From positions 1,575,021-1,639,020 of the forward strand of contig NZ_KB913032.1 of the NCBI RefSeq assembly GCF_000384215.1: 64,000 nt of DNA, read 5' to 3'. This document shows, in pieces, positions 9,317 through 16,977 of this stretch (positions within the stretch are counted from its first letter, which is position 1; the number at the start of each line of letters is the position of its first letter). The notes beneath the pieces are model-generated. The model ran no database searches. It was not told where the DNA came from and saw nothing but the letters and a program-made list of their open reading frames with translations. Position numbers and translations under genes: made by a program. This DNA comes from Amycolatopsis alba DSM 44262. Its GTDB lineage: Bacteria > Actinomycetota > Actinomycetes > Mycobacteriales > Pseudonocardiaceae.

Positions 9317-10180
9317 TTACGCCGAAGCCAGTGTCGGACGCGGCAGGCTCGCGGACTCGGGCCGCCGCAGGTAGGCGAGCACGAGCTCCTCCAGGTTCGC
9401 CGACCGTTCGGTCCACTGTGGACCCAGGGGAACCGGTTCGGTGCGGGCGAAGACGGTCGCCTGCCTGCCCGCACGAGCCTCGTCGACGACCGCGACGCGG
9501 TTGGCCAGCGCGTCGGCCTCCTCCACGGGCCCGGAAAGGATGCGGTGCCCGGCGACGAGTTCGTCGATGTCGCCGCTGACCTGGACGCGGCCGCCGTTGA
9601 GGACGATCAGCCAGTCACAGGTGTTCTCCAGGTCGGAGACGACGTGCGAGGAGAGCAGGACGGTCATGCCGGTTTCCGCGACCGCCTCCATCAGCCCGCG
9701 CATGACCTCGTGGCGGGCCAGCGGGTCGAGGTTCGCGAGCGGCTCGTCCAGCACCAGGAGATCCGGGCGTTTGGCCAGCGCGAGGGTGAGCGCGACCTGC
9801 GCGCGCTGCCCGCCGGACAGCTTGCCGACCTTGTGTTTCAGGGAAAGCCCGAGTGAATCGATGCGCTTGAGCGCGAACTCGTCGTCCCAGCCGGGGTTGA
9901 GGCGCCTGCCGAATTTCAGCATCTCGGCGATGCTGAAGCCGGAGTACAACGGCTTGTCCTGGGCGAGGAACGCGGCGGTTCCCTGGATCGAGACCGAGCC
10001 GAGAGTCGCGTCGAGCAGCCCGACGGCCAGGTGCAGGAACGTCGTCTTGCCCGCGCCGTTGGGCCCGACGAGGGCGACGACCCGTCCTTTCGGGACGGAC
10101 AGGGAGCAGTCGCGCAGCGCCCACTTGCGGCGGTAACGCTTGCCGAGACCGGTCGCTTCGATGATGGGCTTGTCAGTCAT
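9317..10180 (-). CDS. ABC transporter ATP-binding protein
   Basis: ATPase subunit powering the two permeases downstream. The 287-residue protein has Walker A GPNGAGKTT near residue 40, the Q-loop region AAFLAQDKPLYSG, signature LSGGQRAQV, Walker B LLVLDEPLANLDP and the switch histidine SSHVVSDLE. The ATG start overlaps the gntR stop (ATGA), so regulator and pump are translationally coupled. The C-terminal tail after about residue 215 is the variable domain common in exporter ATPases of this group. Confidence 0.93.
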   Translation of the reverse strand: MTDKPIIEATGLGKRYRRKWALRDCSLSVPKGRVVALVGPNGAGKTTFLHLAVGLLDATLGSVSIQGTAAFLAQDKPLYSGFSIAEMLKFGRRLNPGWDDEFALKRIDSLGLSLKHKVGKLSGGQRAQVALTLALAKRPDLLVLDEPLANLDPLARHEVMRGLMEAVAETGMTVLLSSHVVSDLENTCDWLIVLNGGRVQVSGDIDELVAGHRILSGPVEEADALANRVAVVDEARAGRQATVFARTEPVPLGPQWTERSANLEELVLAYLRRPESASLPRPTLASA

Positions 10181-10572
10181 GCGGTTCGCTCCCCTCGAAA
10201 GCCATCGACCACCACCGAGGTGAACAGCGCCTCGACGTCTTCCTGGTCCAGACCCGATTCCCGCGCGTCGCGAACCCAGACACCCAGGCTCTTGCGCAAC
10301 CGCGTGCGCTCCGCGAACGAAGCTCCTCCGAGTGTCTTCTGGACGAAGGTGCCGAGGCCTGGCTTTCCCTCGACGAGCCCTTCGCGTTCCAGCTCGCGAT
10401 AGGCCTTGAGGACGGTGTTGGGGTTGATCGCCAGCTCGGCGACCACCTCCTTCGCCGTCGGCAGCCGGTCCCCCGGCTCCAGCAATCCCAGCCGGAGGGC
10501 GTTCTTGACCTGCTGGACGAGCTGGACGTACGTCGAGACGCCCGAGCCCTTGTCCAGGTGGAAGGTGACCAC
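10177..10572 (-). CDS. GntR-family (YtrA-type) transcriptional regulator
   Basis: Short GntR repressor of 131 residues. The N-terminal winged helix contains TAKEVVAELAINPNTVLKAY followed by RELEREGLVEGKPGLGTFVQ. The brief C-terminal tail is typical of the YtrA subfamily. GTG 10572 (VTFHLDKGSG) is preferred over GTG 10581, which touches its Shine-Dalgarno sequence; from 10572 the AAGGG motif is eight bases away. It heads the operon with the ABC exporter. A near-perfect 32-bp palindrome directly upstream is its probable operator, implying autoregulation that is relieved by an exported compound. Confidence 0.9.
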   Translation of the reverse strand: MVTFHLDKGSGVSTYVQLVQQVKNALRLGLLEPGDRLPTAKEVVAELAINPNTVLKAYRELEREGLVEGKPGLGTFVQKTLGGASFAERTRLRKSLGVWVRDARESGLDQEDVEALFTSVVVDGFRGERTA

Positions 10573-10578
10573 TGGCAA

Positions 10579-10610
10579 CACCCTTTCACTAATTAAGTAG
10601 TGAAAGGGTG
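10579..10610. promoter_or_regulatory. 32-bp palindromic operator of the GntR/ABC operon
   Basis: The arms CACCCTTTCACTA and TAGTGAAAGGGTG are exact complements around an AT-rich centre (ATTAAG region), with a single mismatched pair. The right edge of the site on the minus strand contains the gntR ribosome-binding site. Repressor bound here would block both promoter and translation start. This is an unusually long site for a short GntR protein. Confidence 0.75.
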
Positions 10611-10644
10611 CAGGCAGACGGGTGCGCTTGTCAAATACCGAAAA

Positions 10645-10695
10645 CCGTGAAGGCCTCCTTGAGGGACTCTGAGTCCCTCAAGGAGGCCTTCACGG
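10645..10695. repeat. 51-bp perfect inverted repeat, CCGTGAAGGCCTCCTT family
   Basis: Two 24-base arms beginning CCGTGAAGGCCTCCTTGAGG are perfect complements around CTG. The first 16 bases recur as the arms of the hairpin at 62759-62809. Here it lies between two divergent genes, so it is an interspersed element rather than an ordinary terminator. Confidence 0.85.
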
Positions 10696-10931
10696 ATAAC
10701 CCCAGCCCCAGTCAAGAAGAAGCGCCAGTCCGACGACACGGGGGAAGACGTCGAGCTGGCACTACCCCCAACCCCCACCGCCCCGGAAGGCGGTGCCTGT
10801 GCAAGTTGAAGGTGCCCACCGTCGTACCGGAACCGAATGGGGGGTCCTGCCCGTCTTGTTGGTTGGGCACGGTTCCGGCGACGGGTCCTCGGTGGACACC
10901 CCTGAAGGATCACGGCGGCCGGATGCAGCGC

Positions 10932-10949
10932 GCTTGCACTACGCTTGCA
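10932..10949 (+). promoter_or_regulatory. Heptad direct repeats upstream of the SARP gene
   Basis: GCTTGCA occurs at 10932-10938 and again at 10943-10949, an 11-bp period with a 4-bp gap. This is the layout recognised by SARP proteins, so it may be an autoregulatory site. There are only two copies, so chance cannot be excluded. Confidence 0.45.
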
Positions 10950-10980
10950 GGCTCTGACGAGGGTGAGCGGAGGTGGCCGG

Positions 10981-13968
10981 GTGGAGTTCCGCGTCCTCGG
11001 CGCCGTCGAAGCGCGGGCCGGTGACGTTCCGGTCGATCTCGGCTCGCCCAAGCAACGGCTCGTGCTGGCGGTTCTGCTGCTGGAGGCGGGCAGGCCGGTG
11101 CCCCGCGACCGGATCATCGACCTGCTCTGGCCCGAAGAACCGCCGGCGAGTGCCCGGAACACCGTTCAAGCGCTGGTGTCCAGGCTACGCGCGGTGTTCC
11201 GCGGCGCGGACGGGCCGGAGATCGTCTCCGAGGGGACCCGGTACCTGCTCAAGGTCGACCCGAGCCAGGTCGACCTGCACCGCTTCACCGCGCTGACCGC
11301 GCAAGCCCGCGAGGCCGACGACGAAACCGCCGTGGAACTCCTAGACGAAGCGCTCGGCCTGTGGCGCGGGGAGGCGTTGTCCGACGTCGTGAGCGGCGAG
11401 GTCGCCCAGCGGCTCCGCGGCGGCATGCACGAGGAACGCTGGACGGCGCTGGAAGATCGCGCCGAAGTGCAGCTGCGGCTCGGCCGCGGCAGGCAGGTCC
11501 TCGCCGAGCTGACCGAGCTGGTCGCCGCGCATCCCCTGCGGCAGCGGTTCGTCGGGCAGCTCATGCTCGCGCTGCACCGCGAAGGGCGCACCGACGACGC
11601 TCTCGAGGCTTTCCGCGCTTTGAGGGGCAGGCTCGGCACCGAACTGGGTCTCGATCCCTCGCCCGAGCTGCGGCGGCTCGAAGCCGCCATCCTCGCCGCC
11701 GACCCCGCCCTGGAGCCCACGACGGCCGCGACCAGGCCCGAGCCGGTGCGGCCGGCGCAGCTGCCGCACGACGTCCGGGGGTTCGCCGGGCGGGCGTCCG
11801 AATTGGAGCGGCTCGACGAGGCGACCCGGCACGCGAGCGAGGGCACCGACATCTGGGTCATCAGCGGGACCGCGGGGGTCGGCAAGACCGCGCTCGCCGT
11901 CCGCTGGGCCCACCGCGTCCGCGACGCGTTCCCCGACGGCCAGCTCTACCTCGACCTGCGCGGTTTCGATCCCGACCACGAACCGCTCACCCCGGCCGTC
12001 GCGCTCACCCAGCTTCTGCAAGCGCTCGGCACCGCGCCCAAGGCGATCCCGCCGGACATCGACACCCGTGCCGCGCTCCTGCGGTCGCTCCTCGCCGACA
12101 GCCGGGTCCTCCTGGTCCTCGACAACGTGCGTGACACCGGCCAGGTGCTGCCGCTGCTGCCGCCGTCGGGCACCGTCCTGGTCACCAGCCGTCAGCGGCT
12201 CGGCGATCTCATCGCCCGCACCGGCGCCCGCGCGCTCCCGCTGTCCGTGCTGCCCGCCGAAGACGCTCGTCACCTGCTGGAAGCCGTGCTCGGCAGCGAG
12301 ACCGTCGCCGCCGAGGCCGTCGCGGCCGCCGAGCTGGCCCGGCTGTGCGGGCACCTCCCGCTCGCCCTCCGGATCGCGGCGGCCAACCTCGGCGCGAGCG
12401 GCGAACCCGAGATCGCCGAACTCGCCCGCGAGCTCGCCGGCGGCGACCCGCTGGCGGAACTGACCGTCGACGGGGCCGAGGAAAGTGCCGTGACCACGGC
12501 GTTCGGCGTCTCCTACCGCGCGCTTCCCGAGGAGCACCGGCTGCTGTTCCGGCGGCTCGCGCTCGTCCCCGGCCAGACGTTCACCGCCCCCGCCGCGCAG
12601 GCACTGACCGGCGCGCCGCACTCGAAGGCGAACCAGCAGCTCAAGGCACTCGCGGCGGCACACCTGGTCGAGCGCTACACCCCTGGTCGCTACCGGTTCC
12701 ACGACCTTCTCCGCAGTTTCGCGGCGGGCCGCACGTGGGCGGAGGACACGAAGTCCGAACGTGACATCGCGGAGAGGCGGCTCTTCGCGAACTACCTGAC
12801 CACCGCCGACGCCGCGGGCCGTGTCCTCATCCCGCATTTCCTGCGCCTGCCGCGCGAAGAACCGGAAGAGCGGCCCTTCGGCGACACCGAAGAGGCACTG
12901 GCCTGGCTGGACGCGGAGTGGCCGAACCTCGCCGCGGCGGTCGAGCACAGCGCGGAACACGGTCCTCCGGAGTTCTCCTGGCATCTCGCCGACGCGCTCC
13001 GCGCCTTCTTCCACCAGCGCGGTCACCACGCGGAATGGATCGACACCGCGTCGACGGCGCTCAAGGCCGCCCGACGCAGCGGAGCCGGGCAAGCGCAGGC
13101 GGCGATGCATCTGAGCATCGCGCTCGCCTGCGTCAACAGTGGCCGCTACGACGAGGCCCGCGAACACCTGACGAGCGCCTTGCGCGGGGACCTCCTCGAC
13201 GGCTGGGACGCCGGGCGAGCGGCCGTGCTCAACAATCTGAGCGCGGTGCACCAGCGTCTCGGCGACCCGCAGGAAGCGATCCGCTGCGGGCTGGAATCCC
13301 TGCGGCTGTGCGAAGAACTGAACCTGCCGGGGATCTCGATGGCGTTGGCGAACCTCGGTTTCCCGTACTGGCAGACCGGTCAGCTCGACGAGGCGCTCGC
13401 CAACTTCACCCGCGCGCTGACGGTCGCGGAACAGGACGGCGCCCGGTTCAGCGTCGCGGTCCTGCTGGTCGACCTCGGCAACGTGCACCGCGACCTCGGC
13501 CTTCCCGACGACGCCTACGACTTCTACACCCGCGCGCTCGCCGCCAACCGCGAACTGGGCTACACCTACGGCGAGGCGACGGCACTGTCCGGCAGGGCCG
13601 TGCTCGAAAGCAGGCGCGACCCAGGCGAGCAGAACCGCGCGGACGCGCTCGAAGCCGTCGAACTCACCCGCAAGATCGGCGACCGGGGCACCGAGGCCTG
13701 GACGCTCGTCGGACTCGGCGAGGTCTGCCTGCGGCTAGGCCTGCCCGAGGAGGCCGCCGAGCAGCACCGGCTCGCGTTGTCCATCGCGCGGACGACCAGT
13801 TTCTTCTGGTGTGAGGCCGCCGCGCGGACCGGGCTCGCGGAAACCCTGCGGACACTGGGAAAACTCACGGAAGCCCGGACGCACGGGGAGCTGGCGCTGG
13901 AACTCGCCGCGCGCTCCGGCTACCGGCTCGTGGAGGAACGCGCGAAGCTGATCCTGGACGAGCTTTAG
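10981..13968 (+). CDS. AfsR-like SARP transcriptional regulator with NB-ARC and TPR domains
   Basis: Large multidomain regulator of 995 residues. GTG 10981 is chosen because GGAGG lies seven bases upstream and the product then begins VEFRVLGAVEA, the normal SARP start. An OmpR-type winged helix covers about residues 1-92 (PKQRLVLAVLLLEAG, RNTVQALVSRLRAVF). The bacterial transcriptional activation domain follows to about 245 (ALGLWRGEALSDV, ALRGRLGTELGLDPSPELRRLE). An NB-ARC ATPase has Walker A GTAGVGKT near residue 295 and LLVLDNVRD. C-terminal TPR repeats run from about 690. Such proteins activate specialised metabolite or stress genes. No target is evident next door, and it ends tail to tail with the membrane protein at 13965. 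Confidence 0.92.
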   Translation: MEFRVLGAVEARAGDVPVDLGSPKQRLVLAVLLLEAGRPVPRDRIIDLLWPEEPPASARNTVQALVSRLRAVFRGADGPEIVSEGTRYLLKVDPSQVDLHRFTALTAQAREADDETAVELLDEALGLWRGEALSDVVSGEVAQRLRGGMHEERWTALEDRAEVQLRLGRGRQVLAELTELVAAHPLRQRFVGQLMLALHREGRTDDALEAFRALRGRLGTELGLDPSPELRRLEAAILAADPALEPTTAATRPEPVRPAQLPHDVRGFAGRASELERLDEATRHASEGTDIWVISGTAGVGKTALAVRWAHRVRDAFPDGQLYLDLRGFDPDHEPLTPAVALTQLLQALGTAPKAIPPDIDTRAALLRSLLADSRVLLVLDNVRDTGQVLPLLPPSGTVLVTSRQRLGDLIARTGARALPLSVLPAEDARHLLEAVLGSETVAAEAVAAAELARLCGHLPLALRIAAANLGASGEPEIAELARELAGGDPLAELTVDGAEESAVTTAFGVSYRALPEEHRLLFRRLALVPGQTFTAPAAQALTGAPHSKANQQLKALAAAHLVERYTPGRYRFHDLLRSFAAGRTWAEDTKSERDIAERRLFANYLTTADAAGRVLIPHFLRLPREEPEERPFGDTEEALAWLDAEWPNLAAAVEHSAEHGPPEFSWHLADALRAFFHQRGHHAEWIDTASTALKAARRSGAGQAQAAMHLSIALACVNSGRYDEAREHLTSALRGDLLDGWDAGRAAVLNNLSAVHQRLGDPQEAIRCGLESLRLCEELNLPGISMALANLGFPYWQTGQLDEALANFTRALTVAEQDGARFSVAVLLVDLGNVHRDLGLPDDAYDFYTRALAANRELGYTYGEATALSGRAVLESRRDPGEQNRADALEAVELTRKIGDRGTEAWTLVGLGEVCLRLGLPEEAAEQHRLALSIARTTSFFWCEAAARTGLAETLRTLGKLTEARTHGELALELAARSGYRLVEERAKLILDEL

Positions 13969-14459
13969 CCGCGTGCCTTCTCGCCGGACGACCTCACGCT
14001 GCCGGTGATCGCCGCCATGATCGCTGTCAGGATGGCGAAGATGACCGTCAACGCCACAGCGACGCCGTTGCTCTTGTCGAAGCCGAAGATCCACCCGAGG
14101 TGAACGCTGAAGGGCGTCCCCCACAGCAGCGGCGCCGCCACGAAGATCGCCAGTACGTAGAGCGCGCAAAGCGCGGACAGGGTCCACGCTCCGGCGATCC
14201 GGCGGGCGAACGTGAATCCCGCCGCGACCGCCAGCGCCCCCGCTCCGACGACACCACCGATCAGGTTCTGCGCCACCGGGCCGGACACGTGATCGGCCGA
14301 CTCGGTGGCGTAGACGACGTTGTAGAGCGTGAACCAGACGACCATGCCGACGGTGAGCAGCGCCAGGCTGCCGGCGACCACCGCCGCCCCGGCGTTCGCC
14401 CTCGGCTTGGGTGGCCGGCCGTACGGGGCAAACCCGTGCTGCGGTGGGTTCGGCTGCAT
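13965..14459 (-). CDS. Four-helix membrane protein of unknown function
   Basis: The 164-residue protein has a short cytoplasmic, proline-rich N terminus (MQPNPPQHGFAPYGRPPKPR) and four predicted membrane helices. It starts at ATG 14459 behind GAGGAG. I do not recognise a characterised family; small Pro-rich-headed tetraspan proteins like this are common in actinomycetes. Its stop codon overlaps the end of the SARP gene by four bases on the opposite strand. It is monocistronic; the 389 bp upstream contain the 21-bp repeat arrays. Confidence 0.75.
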   Translation of the reverse strand: MQPNPPQHGFAPYGRPPKPRANAGAAVVAGSLALLTVGMVVWFTLYNVVYATESADHVSGPVAQNLIGGVVGAGALAVAAGFTFARRIAGAWTLSALCALYVLAIFVAAPLLWGTPFSVHLGWIFGFDKSNGVAVALTVIFAILTAIMAAITGSVRSSGEKARG

Positions 14460-14595
14460 CCAGGCTCCTCGCGCGTTATGGCGGCGTGAACCTGCCGCCC
14501 GTCATGGTCGACGATCACGTTAGCGAAAGTGTTCCGGTGGCGATGGGCCTTTGGCAGCAACCTGCCTTCACAGTACCCAGGCAGCCGAACAGGCG

Positions 14596-14700
14596 ACTCA
14601 CGTGATCGAACCCGTGACTCGCGTGCTCGGACCCGGAACTCACGTGATCAGAGCCGGAACTCGCGTGATCAGAGCCGGAACTCGCGTGATTGGAGGGACG
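14596..14700. repeat. Five tandem 21-bp repeats
   Basis: Five back-to-back units, each 21 bp, match the pattern ACTCRCGTGATCRRAGCCG with drift at the ends. They start at 14596, 14617, 14638, 14659 and 14680, and the third and fourth are almost identical. They lie in the 389-bp gap between the membrane protein and iolG, where no gene is seen. Confidence 0.85.
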
Positions 14701-14762
14701 ACACGTGTGTTCCGGCGGACGACTCGCGGCGAGACCCGGCCGCGCTGGTGCCGTCCAGCCAG

Positions 14763-14804
14763 TCACGCGTGTCGTCCGTCTGATCACACGTGTCGTCCGT
14801 CTGA
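14763..14804. repeat. Two 21-bp repeats in inverted orientation
   Basis: Two adjacent units at 14763 and 14784 read on the minus strand as GTGTGATCAGACGGACGAC plus two bases. The unit is the same as one in the array at 37502-37564, linking the two loci. A broken third copy follows at 14805. Confidence 0.85.
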
Positions 14805-14848
14805 TCACGCGAAACGGCCAGATCGGTTCAGGTGGTCGTGAGCGTGCT

Positions 14849-15850
14849 TCAGGCGCGGACCTCCTCGACGCGGACCGGGCGGCGCTCGCGCCGGGAGAGC
14901 TCACACGCCTCGGCGATGTAGAACGCCTCCAGTGCGTCCGCCGCTCCGCACGGGCTCGGCGCACGACCGGCGGCGACGTCGAGGAAGGCTTTCAGCTCAC
15001 TGATGTACGCGGGCCGGAAACGCTCCATGAAACCGGGATAGGCGGGGCCGGGCAACGGCTGGACGCCGGGTTCCACCGAGGTCAGCGGTGCGCGATCGTC
15101 CAGGCCCACCACGGCGTTCCCCGCCGAGCCGAGCACTTCGAGCCGGACGTCGTAGCCCGCGCCGTTGTAGCGTGTCAACGAGACCACCGCCAGCGTTCCA
15201 TCGTCCAGCGTCAGGGTCGCGGCCGCGGTGTCGACGTCACCGGCGTCGACGAAGAACCGCTCGCCCTTGTTCGCCCCGACGGCGTAGACCTCGACGACCT
15301 CACGGCCGCTGACGAACCGGACGACGTCGAAGTCGTGCACCCCGCAGTCCCGGAACAGGCCGCCGGAGTGCGCGACGTAGTCCGCGGGTGGCGGTGCCGG
15401 GTCCAGCGTGGTCGCGCGCAAGGTGTGCAGCCAGCCGAGCTCGCCCGACGCCACCGCCGCACGGGCGGCGGCGTAGCCCGCGTCGAACCTGCGCTGGAAA
15501 CCGATCTGTACCGGCACGTCCGATCCGGAGATCTTGTCGATCACCGCGAGGGTGCCGGGGATGTCGGCGGCGACCGGCTTCTCGCAGAACACCGGGATTC
15601 CCGCGTCGACGGCCTTGAGGATCAGTTCCGGATGCGCGTCCGTCGCCGCCGTGATCACCAGACCATCCAAAGAGGACGCGAACAGCGCGGGGATGTCCGC
15701 CGCCGCTTCGACGCCGATCTTGGCCGCGGCCGCCGCCGCGCGGCCGGCGTCGACATCGGCGACGACCACGGACGAAACCTCGTCGAAGCTCCTCAAGGTT
15801 TCGGCGTGCGAAGTGCCGATCCGGCCGGTGCCGGCGAGTCCCAACCTCAT
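14849..15850 (-). CDS. iolG: Inositol 2-dehydrogenase (Gfo/Idh/MocA family)
   Basis: NAD-dependent oxidation of myo-inositol to scyllo-inosose, the first step of inositol catabolism. ATG 15850 follows AGGTAACGAC and gives 333 residues. The N-terminal Rossmann motif is GLAGTGRIGTSHAETL. The family motif FCEKPVA lies near residue 95 (EKP is the catalytic lysine motif), and the substrate lobe contains GLFRDCGVHDFDVVRFV. It lies four bases downstream of the LacI repressor gene and is divergent from the rest of the iol operon. Specificity for inositol rests on that context; other Gfo/Idh sugars are possible. Confidence 0.85.
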   Translation of the reverse strand: MRLGLAGTGRIGTSHAETLRSFDEVSSVVVADVDAGRAAAAAAKIGVEAAADIPALFASSLDGLVITAATDAHPELILKAVDAGIPVFCEKPVAADIPGTLAVIDKISGSDVPVQIGFQRRFDAGYAAARAAVASGELGWLHTLRATTLDPAPPPADYVAHSGGLFRDCGVHDFDVVRFVSGREVVEVYAVGANKGERFFVDAGDVDTAAATLTLDDGTLAVVSLTRYNGAGYDVRLEVLGSAGNAVVGLDDRAPLTSVEPGVQPLPGPAYPGFMERFRPAYISELKAFLDVAAGRAPSPCGAADALEAFYIAEACELSRRERRPVRVEEVRA

Positions 15851-15854
15851 GTCG

Positions 15855-16859
15855 TTACCTTTCCAGAGCGGCGGTGGTCGAACGGACCACCAGCGACGGG
15901 TGCAGCAGATGCCGGACCGGTTCGGTGCGTTCACCCCGGACCCGTTCGAGCAGTGCTTCGACGGCCAGCCTGCCCATTTCGGTGCGCGGCTGGTCCACAG
16001 TGGTCAGTGAGAGATGTTTCAGCGCGGCCAGCGAGGTGTTGTCATAGCCGACGACGGATACGTCCTCGGGGACCCGCAGGCCCGCCTCTTCCAGCGCGGA
16101 GATGGCGCCGACGGCGTTGAAATCGTTGCCCGCCAGCAACGCTGTCGGCACTCCCTCGCGCGGAGGGTCGCCGAGCAGTTCGTGCACGGCTTTCTCACCG
16201 GCGGTGTCCGTATGCTCGCTGCGCACGATATGCGGATGCAGCCGGTGCCGCCGCATGGCCTGCTGGTAACCCCGGCGCCGGGCCGCCGCGCCGGCGGCGA
16301 CCCCGCCGTCCAGATGGGCGATCCTTCGGTGCCCCAAGGAGACCAGGTGGTCGACAGCGAGCGCGGACCCCGCTTCGCCGTCGTCGTTCACCGTGTCCAC
16401 CTCCGCTACCCGCGAGGTGCGCGACACCAGGACGACGGGGCCCTGCGCGGCCGCCTCCTCGATCGCCGACGCCGGCACCACCGGCGACAGCAGGATCACC
16501 CCGGCAGGCCGGAAGGACAGCAGATTCTTCAGCGCGGCGCGCTCGCGCGCGGGACTGCGGCCGCCGGTGTTGAGGATCAAATGGAATCCGGCCGCTTCGG
16601 CCGCCGCGTCGAGCCCCTCGACGACGTCGGCGAAGAACGCGTTGCGGAGATCGGAGACCATCACACCGAGGACCGTCGACGTCCGGCTGGCCAGCGACCT
16701 GGCCATCGCGTGCGGTTCGTAGCCCAGTTCGTGCGCCGCGCACAGCACCCTTGTCCGCCGTTCGTCGGAGACGTTCGGCGCGTTCCTCATCACCAGGGAC
16801 ACGAGCGCACGGGACACCCCCGCTTTCGCGGCGACGTCCTCCATCGTCGGTCTCGCCAT
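15855..16859 (-). CDS. LacI-family repressor of the inositol locus
   Basis: One-component repressor of 334 residues. The N-terminal helix-turn-helix (MEDVAAKAGVSRALVSLVMR) and the hinge helix ending in ARSLASRT are typical LacI features, followed by a periplasmic-binding-like sensor domain. It is followed after four bases by iolG and is transcribed away from iolE. The shared intergenic region holds two GAGCGCTC palindromes, the usual operator core for this family. This predicts control of both transcription units, with inositol or a derivative as inducer. Confidence 0.9.
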   Translation of the reverse strand: MARPTMEDVAAKAGVSRALVSLVMRNAPNVSDERRTRVLCAAHELGYEPHAMARSLASRTSTVLGVMVSDLRNAFFADVVEGLDAAAEAAGFHLILNTGGRSPARERAALKNLLSFRPAGVILLSPVVPASAIEEAAAQGPVVLVSRTSRVAEVDTVNDDGEAGSALAVDHLVSLGHRRIAHLDGGVAAGAAARRRGYQQAMRRHRLHPHIVRSEHTDTAGEKAVHELLGDPPREGVPTALLAGNDFNAVGAISALEEAGLRVPEDVSVVGYDNTSLAALKHLSLTTVDQPRTEMGRLAVEALLERVRGERTEPVRHLLHPSLVVRSTTAALER

Positions 16860-16905
16860 TCCCAGTCTCCCCCTGCCCTTGACTTTGCTGTGACGGACAC
16901 TACAT

Positions 16906-16937
16906 GATTAGAGCGCTCTAATCAATAGAGCGCTCCA
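16906..16937. promoter_or_regulatory. Tandem LacI operators between repressor and iolE
   Basis: A perfect 18-bp palindrome, GATTAGAGCGCTCTAATC (16906-16923), is followed by a second, weaker copy, TAGAGCGCTCCA (16926-16937). Their centres are 17 bp apart. The position between two divergent promoters fits joint repression by the adjacent LacI protein. Confidence 0.85.
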
Positions 16938-16977
16938 ACACTCTCCCGCTACCCGAACCCGCCGCAGGAGGCCGCCG

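Larger units (their letters stand above)
10611..10980. other. Intergenic region between divergent gntR and the SARP gene
   Basis: 370 bp with no convincing gene. It holds a long hairpin repeat (10645-10695) and a pair of GCTTGCA direct repeats (10932-10949) close to the SARP gene. Open frames here are short and have no recognisable motif. Confidence 0.6.

Noticed and set aside
10593..11169. Minus-strand frames before the SARP gene
   Set aside because: No motif, poor codon bias, and they cross a 51-bp hairpin and the SARP start.
14596..14804. CRISPR array
   Set aside because: Units are contiguous 21-mers without unique spacers, and no cas genes are present.
14530..14848. Short frames rich in TRV/RDS repeats across the 21-bp arrays
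   Set aside because: A 21-bp period is a multiple of three, so every frame gives a 7-residue periodic peptide; there is no ribosome-binding site or codon bias.
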